Counted from the first letter of the stretch, positions 16,466-26,720 are shown. The stretch: DNA of 64,000 nucleotides from Hoeflea ulvae (GCF_026619435.1 NZ_JAOVZQ010000001.1:3107501-3171500), one strand, 5' to 3'. Translations and numbers: made by a program. The notes: generated by a model from the letters alone, not told the origin.

Positions 16466-16963
16466 ATGTCCCTTCCAGACAAAGCCTTTCCGGTCTCCTG
16501 GGACCAGTTTCATCGCGATGCGCGGGCGCTGGCCTGGCGGCTGAGCGGAACCGGCCATGCCTGGAACGCCATCGTCTGCATCACCCGTGGCGGTCTGGTT
16601 CCGGCGGCGATCATTTCCCGCGAGCTCGACATAAGGCGCATCGATACGGTCTCGGTCGCCTCCTATCATGACTATGTAAATCAGGGCGAAATGCAGGTGC
16701 TCAAGGAAATCAACTCCGATATCCTCGAGACCGAGGGCGAAGGCGTCCTCATCGTCGACGACCTGACCGACACCGGCAAGACCGCGGCCATCGTCCGCGC
16801 CATGCTGCCCAAGGCGCATTTCGCCACCGTCTATGCCAAGCCGAAGGGCCGGCCGCTGGTCGACACCTTTGTCACCGAGGTCAGCCAGGACACCTGGATC
16901 TATTTCCCCTGGGACATGGGCTTTGCCTATGTCGAACCGATTGCCAAGGATTCCCGCGGCTAA
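16466..16963 (+). CDS. gpt: Xanthine phosphoribosyltransferase
   Basis: 165 residues. The type I PRTase signature [20 protein letters not shown] (about 93-112) binds PRPP, and the flexible loop SVASYHDY and C-terminal [11 protein letters not shown] match Gpt. It salvages xanthine and guanine to XMP/GMP in the cytosol. AAGGAAG 9 bases upstream marks the ATG; the frame is open further upstream but that part is unlike the family. Confidence 0.93.
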   Translation: MSLPDKAFPVSWDQFHRDARALAWRLSGTGHAWNAIVCITRGGLVPAAIISRELDIRRIDTVSVASYHDYVNQGEMQVLKEINSDILETEGEGVLIVDDLTDTGKTAAIVRAMLPKAHFATVYAKPKGRPLVDTFVTEVSQDTWIYFPWDMGFAYVEPIAKDSRG

Positions 16964-17225
16964 ATCCCGGTTCTATGCGCCGGCGGGCATGCTGCAAGGC
17001 TTGGTCCCGTCCGCGCGCCGATTGGCCCGGCAAGCGGCTCCGCTGGCTGCCGGCCGGACCGTCCTGTCCGTGACAGGGCTTCGGCAAAGCAGCGACCGTC
17101 ACAACGGCGAGCTGCATTTTTGATACGCTTCACCCGATTTTCGCGCCGGTCTTTAACCTCCCCTTATCCCCCTGCTGGCAGTATCGACCGATCGCGATCG
17201 ATCCACCCGTACCGGCACGTTGCAC

Positions 17226-17555
17226 ATGCACACCCAGACATCGGCTTCAACCATGAGACAGGTCCGCATTGTCGGATTGAACCTGGCTGTGATCCTCATG
17301 GTGCTGGGCGCCGTTCTCGTCACCCCCCGCCAGGGCAAGGCCGTCGTTCTGGTCGCTCCCTGGAGCGAACCGGGCCGGGCGATCGAGGTGATTGCGGCCG
17401 CGGGCGGCTCGGTCCTCAACGGAACCGGCTCGCCCCATGCGGTGATCGCCCATTCCGACGAACCCGGTTTCGCGTTTCGATTGTTCCAGTCCGGCGCCAT
17501 GCTGGTTCTTGACGGCAGCCTCGCCTTTCTATGCAGGAGTACATCCGCCCCATGA
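17226..17555 (+). CDS. Small membrane-anchored protein coupled to an MCP, unknown
   Basis: 109 residues. A membrane helix (VGLNLAVILMVLGAVLV) is followed by a small periplasmic-looking domain (AVVLVAPWSEPGRAIEVIAAAGGSVLN). Its stop overlaps the ATG of the following chemoreceptor (ATGA), so the two are translationally coupled, which suggests a role with that receptor. No good ribosome-binding site is visible; a start at 17253 is equally possible. Family not recognised. Confidence 0.5.
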   Translation: MHTQTSASTMRQVRIVGLNLAVILMVLGAVLVTPRQGKAVVLVAPWSEPGRAIEVIAAAGGSVLNGTGSPHAVIAHSDEPGFAFRLFQSGAMLVLDGSLAFLCRSTSAP

Positions 17556-19304
17556 TCTACATGAACAAGCTCCGCAATCAGGCAGCCATCGCAATCGTCT
17601 CGCTGCTCTGGATCAATCTCGGCCTGATGGGGCTGCGGGCCTGGTGGGGCATGGATGCCGATCCGGCCATCCTGCTCGGCGGTGGCGCGGCGATCGCCGC
17701 TGCCGCAACCCTGACCTGGTGGCATGACCGCACCGGCACCGCCACCCAGGTCTCCACCGCGCTGGCGCTGGCCGCAAGCGTCGCCCTGCTGGTCTATGCA
17801 TTTTCCGGGTCGCCGCTGCAGATCGATGTCCACATGTATTTCTTTGCGAGCCTGGCCATCTGCGCGGCCTGGGTCGACTGGCGGGCAATCCTGGCCTTTG
17901 CCAGCTTTACCGCGCTGCATCACCTGGTCCTCTATCTGGTGCTGCCGGCCGCAGTCTTTCCCGGCGCCGCCGATATCGGCCGTGTCGTGCTGCACGCGGT
18001 GATCCTCGTTGTCGAAGCCGGCGCCCTGCTGGCATTGGGCCGCTCGCTGGCCAAGGCCTTTGTCCAGAATGACAAGGCAATCCGCAAGGCCCAGATTGCC
18101 ACCGACCAGGCGGCGGAACTGTCAAGCAAGGTCAAACTCGCCCAGCAACAGATCCTCGACGATGCCGATCTCCGCGACAGTGAACGCAGCCGTGACAATG
18201 AGCGCCTGCAAACCGCCATGGACGCGCTCGGCCGCGGCCTGCATCAACTGGCCCAGGGCGACCTCCGCTTCCGCCTCACCGATAGCTTCGACGGATCCCT
18301 CGACAAGCTTCGCGGCGACTTCAACTCCTCGATGGAAACGCTTGAGCAGCTGGTGGCGGGCCTCAGCCGCTCCGCCCGGGAAATGCGTCATGGCTCCAAC
18401 AGCGTCTTTGCCGATGCCGAGCACATTTCCCAGCGCACCGAACAGCAGGCCGTTTCGCTGGAACAGACCGCCGCGGCGATCGACCGGATCACCGGCAATG
18501 TGCAGACCGCATTCACCCGCGCCGGAGAGGCTTCCCAGCTCGTCGTGGAAGCGACCGAGGAGCGCGTCGGATTCCGAAGCCATCGTCACCAATGCGGTCA
18601 ACGCCATGACCGAGATCGAGAATTCATCCTGCCAGATCGGCACCATCATCAAGGCGATCGACGGCATTGCGTTCCAGACCAACCTGCTGGCACTCAATGC
18701 CGGTGTCGAGGCCGCCCGCGCCGGTGACGCCGGCCGCGGCTTTGCCGTGGTGGCCCAGGAAGTCCGCGAACTGGCCCAGCGCACCGCCGCTGCCGCCAAG
18801 GAGATCAACGCCCTGGTCGAAACCTCATCCACCCAGGTCAGCCGCGGCGTCACACTGGTCAATCAGACCGGCGCGGCACTGCGCTCGATCGGCGAGCAGA
18901 TCAACACCATCAATGACTGCATCTCCAACATCGTCGAATCCGCCCGCGATCAGGCCAGCGAGATTTCCGACATCAATTCCGCGGTCGTCAACATGGACCG
19001 CACCACCCAGCAGAACACCGCGCTGATGTCGGACACCACCTTGTCGATCCGTCACCTCGCCGCCGATGCCGACAGCCTGGTCGCCAATCTCGCCGTCTTC
19101 CAGGTTCAGGAGACCGGCACGGCCGATGGGAACAGGTCCGCTCGGCCGGGCCGCGCGCCGCTCGACCCCGCTCCCCGGTCGGCTTCCCGGCCTGCCCCAT
19201 TGCCATCGGCCCGGCCTTCGCCGCCGGCGCGGCCGAAGCGCACCCTTGCCCCTGCCCACGGCAATGCCGCCGTCGCCTTTTCCGATGAATGGGACGGCTT
19301 CTGA
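17552..19304 (+). CDS. Methyl-accepting chemotaxis protein with multi-TM sensor (one frameshift)
   Basis: Removing one extra base near 18562-18570 gives 583 residues. Residues about 1-170 hold five or six membrane helices (IVSLLWINLGLMGLRAWW to VVLHAVILVVEAGALLAL) instead of a periplasmic loop, so the signal is sensed in or near the membrane. A HAMP-like helix, the adaptation helices and the MCP hairpin (DGIAFQTNLLALNAGVEAARAGDAGRGFAVVAQ, split here) follow. A ~60-residue Pro/Ala/Arg linker ends in EWDGF, matching the xWxxF docking pentapeptide for CheR/CheB. AGGAG lies 12 bases upstream of the ATG. The frameshift may be a sequence error. Confidence 0.85.
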
Positions 19305-19458
19305 GCCTGGCGGCGCACGCCGCCGGCCACCGCCCCGCAAGCAGCCCGTCCGGGCTGCCGCGCCCTGCTGCTGTCCCGATTGTCTCAACATTTCAGACAA
19401 TAAATCAAAATTGGTCATATTCGCATGCCATCATCAGGCAGGAGGCGAATCGTTCGAC

Positions 19459-19950
19459 ATGACCGCATTTGACAGAATCAGACAGCTACTTGATCTCTTC
19501 CGCAATCCCGACGGACATGCCGGCCGCAAGCCGAAGCGTCAGGCTGCGGCCGCGGTATTCCGCGGCTCCGGCGACGGGCGCGAACTGCTGCTGATCACCA
19601 GCCGCGACACCGGCCGCTGGATCGTGCCGAAAGGCTGGATCGAAAAGGGCGAGGACGGTGCTGCCGCCGCCATCCGCGAGACCTGGGAAGAAGCCGGCTT
19701 GATCGGCGAAGTCCTGCCCGGCGGACCGGTCGGGCACTACCGCTATGTCAAGCAGCGGCCACGGCGTGGCGACGCCATCTGCGATGTCGATGTCTACCTC
19801 GTCCGACTCATCGAGGAAGGCAGCAACTGGCCCGAAAAAGGCCAGCGCCGGCGCAAATGGTTTCCCGTCGCCACCGCCATCGGGCTGGTAGGCGAGGAAG
19901 GACTCAAGGACGTGATTCGCGACGGCTTCCTCTATCTCAAGGCGGCCTGA
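19459..19950 (+). CDS. NUDIX hydrolase
   Basis: 163 residues. The Nudix box GX5EX7REUXEEXGU is complete: GWIEKG..., then AIRETWEEAGLIG (about 59-83). The WIVPKGWIEKGED start is typical of the MutT/DIPP (diphosphoinositol polyphosphate phosphohydrolase-like) group of alphaproteobacteria. It cleaves nucleoside diphosphate-X substrates; the substrate is not predictable. The ATG is 13 bases after GGAGG; the long frame upstream overlaps the MCP gene and is not part of it. A terminator hairpin follows. Confidence 0.92.
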   Translation: MTAFDRIRQLLDLFRNPDGHAGRKPKRQAAAAVFRGSGDGRELLLITSRDTGRWIVPKGWIEKGEDGAAAAIRETWEEAGLIGEVLPGGPVGHYRYVKQRPRRGDAICDVDVYLVRLIEEGSNWPEKGQRRRKWFPVATAIGLVGEEGLKDVIRDGFLYLKAA

Positions 19951-19957
19951 CCCGGGC

Positions 19958-19987
19958 TTTGTCCGATACCGTTCGGACAAATTTGTT
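19958..19987 (+). terminator. Terminator after the NUDIX gene
   Basis: TTTGTCCG (19958-19965) and CGGACAAA (19974-19981) form an 8-bp stem with an 8-nt loop, followed by TTTGTT. It lies a few bases after the NUDIX stop. Confidence 0.65.
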
Positions 19988-20143
19988 ACCCGCGATTTAT
20001 CCGGCAAAAAAAGCTTGCCCTGCGATTCAACCAGCAGCCGAAACGCATGAATTCGTCATGAGCCCCGCAGTTCTGCGGTTTCTCAATCGGCAATGGGGCG
20101 GGATGCAAAAACAGGGTTTTTCCTCGTTTTCCACAATCCACAA

Positions 20144-20159
20144 CCACAAGATATAGTGG
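20144..20159 (+). promoter_or_regulatory. Isolated NrdR-box-like palindrome
   Basis: CCACAAGATATAGTGG matches the 16-base NrdR consensus (ACACWATATATWGTGT) at 13 positions. It lies 25 bases before a candidate promoter (TTGACG 20185-20190, N17, GCTTAT 20208-20213). Confidence 0.5.
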
Positions 20160-20391
20160 ACGCAAATCCGTCACAGACAAGCCCTTGACGCACCCACCCG
20201 AGTCGATGCTTATAGGACAAACGTTGCGGCGGCGGCGTGGCTGGAATGTTTCGAGGCCAGTCAATTCCTGAGTATTTTGGTTCAAGACATCTGGCTCTGC
20301 GCGGAAATGCGTAGGGAACGGAAACCTGCGTTTTGACCCCGGATATATCTCATCGGGACGCGAAAATAGGGCTGGCAGTAAGAACCTGTTA

Positions 20392-20438
20392 ATACTATAT
20401 TTAGTGTTTGCAGCCACCCTGACCACAAGATACAGGAT
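20392..20438 (+). promoter_or_regulatory. Tandem NrdR boxes upstream of nrdJ
   Basis: The first box, ATACTATATTTAGTGT at 20392-20407, matches the NrdR consensus at 14 of 16 bases. The second, CCACAAGATACAGGAT at 20423-20438, matches at 11. The starts are 31 bases apart, three helical turns, the spacing known for NrdR pairs. A -35/-10 pair (CTGGCA 20372, TACTAT 20394) overlaps the first box. The rest of the ~620-base leader from 19951 shows no gene and no recognisable cobalamin riboswitch. Confidence 0.65.
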
Positions 20439-20570
20439 TCTCCACCACGGGAATCACACTATGTGACCGAGTAGAACAACCGGCTGCGCAATGAGTGCGC
20501 AGCCTGCGGAATAGCTATTGTCGTGACGCAAGGACTGCGCTCGGCTCCGGATTTGATAAAGAGGACTACC

Positions 20571-23500
20571 ATGCGCATCGAACGTCGGTTCACCAAGGAC
20601 GGCCAGTCAGCCTATGCAGAAATCGAATTCCGCAAGGCGACCAGTGAAATCAGGAACCCGGACGGCTCGATCGTGTTCCGTCTCGCCGACATCGACGTGC
20701 CGGTCCAGTTCAGCCAGGTTGCAGCCGACATTCTCGCCCAGAAATATTTCCGCAAGGCCGGCGTTCCCGCGCGTCTGAAGAAGGTCGAGGAAAATTCGGT
20801 ACCGTCCTGGCTGTGGCGCTCGGTGGCTGACGAAAAGGCGCTTGAGGAACTTCCCGAAGACGAGCGTTACGGCTCGGAAATCGATGCCCGCCAGGTCTTC
20901 GACCGGCTCGCCGGCACCTGGACCTACTGGGGCTGGAAGGGCGGCTACTTCACGTCCGAAGACGACGCCCGCGCCTTCATGGACGAGCTTGCCTATATGC
21001 TCGCCACCCAGCGCGTCGCACCCAACTCGCCGCAATGGTTCAACACCGGCCTGCACTGGGCCTACGGCATTGACGGCCCCGGCCAGGGCCACTTCTATGT
21101 CGACCCCTTCACCGGCAAGCTGACCAAGTCGAAATCCTCTTACGAACACCCGCAGCCGCATGCCTGCTTCATCCAGTCGGTCGAGGACGATCTCGTCAAC
21201 GAGAACGGCATCATGGATCTGTGGGTGCGTGAGGCGCGTCTGTTCAAATATGGCTCCGGCACCGGCTCCAATTTCTCCTATCTGCGCGGCGAAGGCGAAA
21301 AGCTTTCGGGCGGCGGCAAGTCCTCGGGCCTGATGAGCTTCCTCAAGATCGGCGACCGCGCAGCCGGCGCCATCAAGTCGGGCGGCACCACCCGCCGCGC
21401 CGCCAAGATGGTGGTGGTCGATGTCGATCACCCCGATATCGAGGCCTATATCAACTGGAAGGTCAAGGAAGAGCAGAAGGTTGCGGCCCTGGTCACCGGC
21501 TCCAAGATCGTCGCCGGTCACCTCACCGCCATCATGAAGGCCTGCATCAATTGCGAGGCCGACAATGACGCCTGCTTCGACCCGATGCAGAACCCGGCGC
21601 TCAAGCGCGAGATCAAGGCCGCCAAGAAGAACCAGGTGCCCGAGAACTACGTCAAGCGCGTCATCCAGTTTGCCCGCCAGGGCTACACCGACATCGAATT
21701 CAAGACCTATGACACCGACTGGGATTCGGAAGCCTATCTCACGGTTTCCGGCCAGAACTCCAACAACTCGGTCTCGGTCAAGGACGACTTCCTCAAGGCC
21801 GTTGAAAATGATGGCGAATGGCACCTCACCGCCCGCAAGGACGGCAAGGTGATGAAGACGCTGAAAGCCCGCGACCTGTGGGAACAGATTGGACATGCCG
21901 CCTGGGCCTCCGCCGATCCCGGCCTGCATTTCAACACCACCATGAATGACTGGCACACCTGCCCGGCTGAAGGCCCGATCCGCGCCTCCAACCCGTGCTC
22001 GGAATACATGTTCCTCGACGACACCGCCTGCAACCTGGCCTCGCTCAACCTCTTGCAGTTCAAGGACGCCGGCACCAAGCGCATCAACATTGCCGATTAC
22101 GAGCATGCCGTCCGGCTCTGGACCATCGTTCTTGAAGTCTCGGTGATGATGGCGCAGTTCCCGTCCCACCAGATTGCCGAGCGCTCCTACAAGTACCGCA
22201 CGCTCGGCCTCGGCTACGCCAATATCGGCGGATTGCTGATGACCACCGGCATTCCCTATGATTCCAAGGAAGGCCGCGCCATCTGCGGCGCGCTGACCGC
22301 GATCATGACCGGCGTGGCCTATGCCACCTCAGCGGAAATGGCCGGCGAGATCGGCACCTTCCCCGGCTACAAGGAAAACAAGGCGAACATGCTGCGGGTG
22401 ATCCGCAACCACCGCCTCGCCGCCCACGGCAAGTCCACCGGCTACGAGAATCTCTCGGTCAACCCGGTCGCACTGATCCATGACGAATGCCCCGACCAGG
22501 ACCTGATCACCCACGCAACGGCTGCCTGGGACAAGGCGCTGAAACTTGGCGAGAAGCACGGCTTCCGCAACGCCCAGGCCACCGTGATTGCCCCCACCGG
22601 CACCATCGGTCTGGTGATGGATTGCGACACCACCGGCATCGAGCCCGATTTCGCGCTGGTCAAGTTCAAGAAGCTCGCCGGCGGCGGCTACTTCAAGATC
22701 ATCAACAACGCCGTGCCCGAAGCCCTGCGCACGCTCGGCTATTCCGAGGCCCAGCTCGCCGAGATCGAGGCCTATGCCGTCGGTCACGGCAACATCAACC
22801 AGGCGCCCACCATCAATCCCGGCACGCTCAAGGCCAAGGGCTTCACCGACGAGAAGATCGCCGCCATCAACGGCGCCACCAAGGCCGCCTTCGACATCAA
22901 GTTCGTGTTCAACAAGTGGACGCTGGGCGAGGATTTCTGCAAGGAGGTCCTGGGCCTCACCGACGAGCAGATGGATGATTTCTCCTTTGACATGCTCGCA
23001 GCCATCGGATTTTCGCGGAAGGACATCGAAGCCGCCAACATCCATGTCTGCGGCGCCATGACGCTGGAAGGCGCGCCCCACCTCAAGGTCGAGCATTATC
23101 CCGTGTTTGACTGCGCCAATCCTTGCGGCAAGGTCGGCAAGCGCTATCTGTCGGTCGACAGCCACATCCGCATGATGGCGGCTGCCCAGCCCTTCATCTC
23201 CGGCGCCATCTCCAAGACCATCAACATGGCCAATGACGCCACCGTCGATGATTGCAAGAACGCCTATATGCTGTCGTGGAAACTGGCGCTGAAGGCCAAT
23301 GCGCTCTACCGCGACGGCTCAAAACTCTCCCAGCCGCTCAATTCCTCGCTGATCGAGGATGACGAGGACGAGGATGACGCCATCGAGGCGCTGGTGGCCC
23401 AGCCGGCTGCCGCCCAGGCCGTCACCGTGACCGAAAAGATCGTCGAGCGCGTGGTCGACCGGCTTTACCGCGACCGCGAGAAGCTTCCCAACCGCCGCAA

Positions 23501-24435
23501 GGGCTACACCCAGAAAGCCGTCATCGGCGGCCACAAGGTCTACCTCCGCACCGGCGAATTCGACGACGGCCGCATCGGCGAGATCTTCATCGACATGCAC
23601 AAGGAAGGTGCTGCCTTCCGGGCGATGATGAACAATTTCGCCATCGCCATCTCGCTCGGCCTGCAATATGGCGTGCCGCTCGAGGAATATGTCGAGGCCT
23701 TCACCTTCACCAAGTTCGAGCCGGCCGGCATTGTCCGAGGGCAATGACGCCATCAAGAACGCCACCTCGATCCTCGACTATATCTTCCGCGAGCTGGCCG
23801 TGTCCTACCTGTCACGGCACGATCTGGCCCATGTCGACACCTCCGACTTCGGCAACACGGCGCTTGGCAAGGGCATTTCCGAAGGCAAGGCCCAGCCCTT
23901 TTCCAAGGGCCTGACCCGCGGCGCCTCGCTCAAGGTCGTCAACAGCGCCAATGCCAATGCCAGCGCCGGCACGGGTGCCGGCGGCGCGGCCGGCGGTTCC
24001 GCCGAACCCAAGGGCCAGGCAGCCCCCGCCAAGCCGGCGCCAGCCAAGGCGGCCCCCGCCAAGGCGTCGCCATCCGGCGCCTCGGTGATTACCGCCTCCT
24101 TCGCCGGCAAGGGCAGCGGCAATCTGGCGGTGAGATCCGAACCCGAAGCCGTCAGCGATGACACCGCCGTCGCCTTCAAGCGCGATTACGAGGATCGCGC
24201 CGAGGTGCTGGCCGCCGAAATCGCCCTGGTCGAGAATGACGCCACCGAGCTGTTCTCCGACATCGCCGAAGCCGAGGCCCGCGACGCCAAAGCCAAAGCC
24301 TCCGCCCGCCGCGCCCGCTCTCTCGCCCAGGGCTACACCGGCAACATGTGCACCGAATGCCAGAACTTCACCATGGTGCGCAACGGGACATGCGAGAAAT
24401 GCGACACCTGTGGCTCGACGAGCGGGTGTTCGTAA
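20571..24435 (+). CDS. nrdJ: Vitamin B12-dependent (class II) ribonucleotide reductase, one frameshift
   Basis: Reduces ribonucleotides to deoxyribonucleotides with adenosylcobalamin. Removing one extra C near 23734 (reading GTC GAG instead of GTCCGAG) joins both frames into 1287 residues, the normal size. Visible are [14 protein letters not shown] (N-terminal), [15 protein letters not shown], the catalytic [34 protein letters not shown] and [19 protein letters not shown]. The C-terminal part has a Lys/Ala/Pro-rich linker ([14 protein letters not shown]) and a Cys-rich tail, CTECQNF...[13 protein letters not shown], which can hold zinc and/or re-reduce the active site. AGAGGA precedes the ATG. 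The shift is probably a sequence error. Confidence 0.93.
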
Positions 24436-24495
24436 GCAAAAGGAATACAGGGATAAGTGGCAAAGCTGCTTTTCACTTGCATGAACTGAGATACA

Positions 24496-24531
24496 GTAAC
24501 CCTGTGGTGATTGAGTTCACTGCAGGGTTAC
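24496..24531 (+). repeat. Hairpin upstream of the DUF4062 gene
   Basis: GTAACCCTG (24496-24504) pairs perfectly with CAGGGTTAC (24523-24531). Inside, GTGA (24507-24510) pairs with TCAC (24517-24520) around a 6-nt loop. The structure ends 11 bases before the ATG and has no U-run, so it is more likely an operator or translational control element than a terminator. Confidence 0.6.
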
Positions 24532-24542
24532 ATCTATTAGGA

Positions 24543-25529
24543 ATGACAATGGACAACAAAATCTACCAGATCTTCATAAGCTCGACATATTCCGACTTAC
24601 AAGAGGAAAGAAGAACGGTAGCAGAAGCAATATCTAAGTCAGGTCAAATTCCAGCAGGAATGGAATACTTCCCGGCTTCAAGCCAACATCAATTTGAATA
24701 TATAAAGCGCATTATAGACCGATGTGACTATTACGTTCTTCTGATAGCAGGAAGATATGGTTCACTTGCACCATCCGGAATTTCTTATACAGAAGAAGAA
24801 TACAGATATGCATTATCAAAAAAAATACCTGTACTCGCTTTTCTCTATAAAAATGTCGGGAAAATACCCTCCGAGAACGTTGAAACTCAAGAAGACAAAC
24901 TGGATAGCTTGGAGAGATTCCGCACTGATGTCGCATCAAATCGGATCGTCGACTTCTGGGAGGATGCCAAAGAGCTGCCCGGAAAAGTCGCCATCTCAGT
25001 TACGCAAGAAATAAATCTGAACCCAGGCAAAGGCTGGATACGCGGTGATATGGCCGCTGCGCCGGAACTATTCACAGAGTTGGCAGAATTGCGTCGCGAG
25101 AACGAAAGTTTAAAAACAGCCAAAATACATCAGGTACCCAGCGATACTGCAATGTCCAGCACTGATAGAAAATTGGCCTTAGAGTACGAGAAAAGTGGCC
25201 CCTTATTCACGTCAATTTCGGACCCAAAAAATGTGAGAAACTTTGCGAAGTTCGAAATATCCATCAAGGAAATATTGATAAAATTTCACAAGGAATTAAT
25301 AAAAGATAACCCTAAAATAGATCTAAATGAAATAATACCAAATTACAATTCAAATTCATACGGCCATCAATCCAAGCAAAAACTAACGGATGAAAGCAGA
25401 GATAAGGTATTATTCTCTCTGAAGGCTTTAAATCTAATAAGTTTCGAACGATCACATACTGGAAATCCACAAAAAATTGAAATAACAAAAGAGGGAAAAA
25501 GCGCACTAATGGACATAATGTCAGAATGA
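24543..25529 (+). CDS. DUF4062 (TIR-like) domain protein, low-GC, candidate defence gene
   Basis: 328 residues. The N-terminus is a DUF4062 domain: IYQIFISSTYSDLQEERRTVAEAI, then CDYYVLLIAGRYGSL and SYTEEEYRYALSKKIPVLAFLY (about 5-100). This TIR-like fold is found at the N-terminus of STAND and other immune or effector proteins. A coiled-coil (LFTELAELRRENESLKT, about 175-195) and a C-terminal winged-helix-like end (KVLFSLKALNLISFE...IEITKEGKSAL) follow; no NTPase motif is seen. The gene is far more AT-rich than its neighbours, with rare codons such as ATA and AGA, so it was probably acquired. Starts at 24543 or 24549 are both possible. An antiphage role is inference. Confidence 0.75.
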   Translation: MTMDNKIYQIFISSTYSDLQEERRTVAEAISKSGQIPAGMEYFPASSQHQFEYIKRIIDRCDYYVLLIAGRYGSLAPSGISYTEEEYRYALSKKIPVLAFLYKNVGKIPSENVETQEDKLDSLERFRTDVASNRIVDFWEDAKELPGKVAISVTQEINLNPGKGWIRGDMAAAPELFTELAELRRENESLKTAKIHQVPSDTAMSSTDRKLALEYEKSGPLFTSISDPKNVRNFAKFEISIKEILIKFHKELIKDNPKIDLNEIIPNYNSNSYGHQSKQKLTDESRDKVLFSLKALNLISFERSHTGNPQKIEITKEGKSALMDIMSE

Positions 25530-25627
25530 AGCATAATTTACATTGCACATACGGATAGGAATACACCATATTGTCTCGTAATATTTCATAGATGCCGGGA
25601 CTAAAAAAGTAAACTGACGAACCCTAC

Positions 25628-26047
25628 CTCTATCCCTGGTAGGAGAGAAGAATAAATCGCGACCTTAGCGTGAGCTAAGTCGCAGATTTTGTTGGTGAGA
25701 GGGTCAATGCCGTGATGCCAAATCGCCGTTCACAGCTGAACCCGCAAAAACCCCCTCACCTGCAATTTCTAGCACTTAGCCTGCGGCTAAGGCGCTGAAA
25801 TTGCTTCCTCTCCCACAACGGGGAGAGGCAAAATCGCGGAAATCCCGGCATCCTCTCCTCGCCCCTGGTGGGAGAGGATACAAAATCGCGATCTTAGCGT
25901 GAGCTAAGCCGCAGATTTTGTTGGTGAGGGGGTCAATTCCCGGATGACAAATCGCCGTCCACAGCGAATTCCAAAACAATCCCCTGGAAAATCTACGACT
26001 TGGCTGAAGCCAAGACCGCAATTTTCCCCCTTCCACAAGGGGCGAGG
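25628..26047. repeat. Mosaic of palindromic repeats (units A-B-A-C)
   Basis: This stretch has no gene. Unit A (about 25628-25736 and again 25845-25975) holds a hairpin core CTTAGCGTGAGCTAAG flanked by AAAATCGCG/CGCAGATTTT. Unit B (25751-25828) runs from CCCTCACCTGCAATTTCTAG to ACGGGGAGAGG. Unit C (25979-26047) contains ACTTGGCTGAAGCCAAG. Further copies lie at 26495-26720 and 27344-27533. The ends read CCTCTCCC...GGGAGAGG, like rhizobial intergenic palindromic elements (RIME/REP type); the exact family was not identified. Confidence 0.8.
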
Positions 26048-26052
26048 TGAAA

Positions 26053-26415
26053 TTATCGACCCTCGCCGGTATTTCTCAGCTCCGCCAAAATCGTCAGACA
26101 GACGCCATCGATGTTGGTCTGAACTTCCTCGTTCCAGAACCGCAGAATACGAAACCCGTCGGCGACGAACACGGCGTCGCGACGACGGTCATGCGGGCTG
26201 TCGGCATGCTGCCATCCGTCGACCTCGACAATCAGCTTGCGCTCAAAACAGACAAAATCCAGAATGTAGCCCTTGAGCGGCACCTGACGACGGAACTTGA
26301 AACTCTCCAGTTGTCGACCGCGCAGAGCATCCCAGAGCTTGGCTTCAGGCGGCGTGGCATCCGCGCGCATCCCTTTGGCGCGCTGCCGGTGCAAGGCGGG
26401 TGGTTGATGACGCAT
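26053..26415 (-). CDS. DUF559 domain endonuclease-like protein
   Basis: 120 residues. DUF559 belongs to the PD-(D/E)XK/Vsr-like nuclease superfamily. Visible are the N-terminal ATPPEAKLWDALRGRQLESFKFRRQVPLKGYILDFVC, with the core acidic residue in ILDF, and LIVEVDGWQH with E-x-D, then DGFRILRFWNEEV. The length is normal and the frame intact. The target is unknown; such solitary proteins are widespread and often lie near mobile or repeat DNA. Here repeat units flank it on both sides, and its 3' end starts 6 bases from one of them, so gene and repeats may have moved together. Confidence 0.85.
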   Translation of the reverse strand: MRHQPPALHRQRAKGMRADATPPEAKLWDALRGRQLESFKFRRQVPLKGYILDFVCFERKLIVEVDGWQHADSPHDRRRDAVFVADGFRILRFWNEEVQTNIDGVCLTILAELRNTGEGR

Positions 26416-26494
26416 GGCATAATCTCCACACCTGCAAGAATAGCACCGGTCCCCTTACGTGAAAACACGTGTGCCTATCTGATGGGAGAGGCCG

Positions 26495-26720
26495 AATCGC
26501 GGAAATCGCTTCACCCTCTCCTCGCCCCTGGTGGGAGAGGATACAAAATCGCGGCCTTAGCGTGAGCTAAGTCGCAGATTTTGTTGGTGAGGGGGCCAAT
26601 GGCCGGATACGAAATCGCCGCCCACAGCGAATAGCAAAACAATCCCCTCACCTGGAAAATCTACGACTTGGCTAAAGCCAAGACCGTGTTTCTCTTCCTC
26701 TCCCACAAGGGGGCGAGGAA
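26495..26720. repeat. Second copy of the palindromic repeat mosaic (A-C)
   Basis: Unit A (26495-26635, with CTTAGCGTGAGCTAAG) and unit C (26641-26720, with ACTTGGCTAAAGCCAAG) repeat the order seen at 25845-26047 with about 90 % identity by eye, now on the other side of the DUF559 gene. Confidence 0.8.

Noticed and set aside
19951..20570. Cobalamin riboswitch in the nrdJ leader
   Set aside because: Expected for a B12-independent class I gene rather than nrdJ; no B12-box-like core was found, while NrdR sites were.
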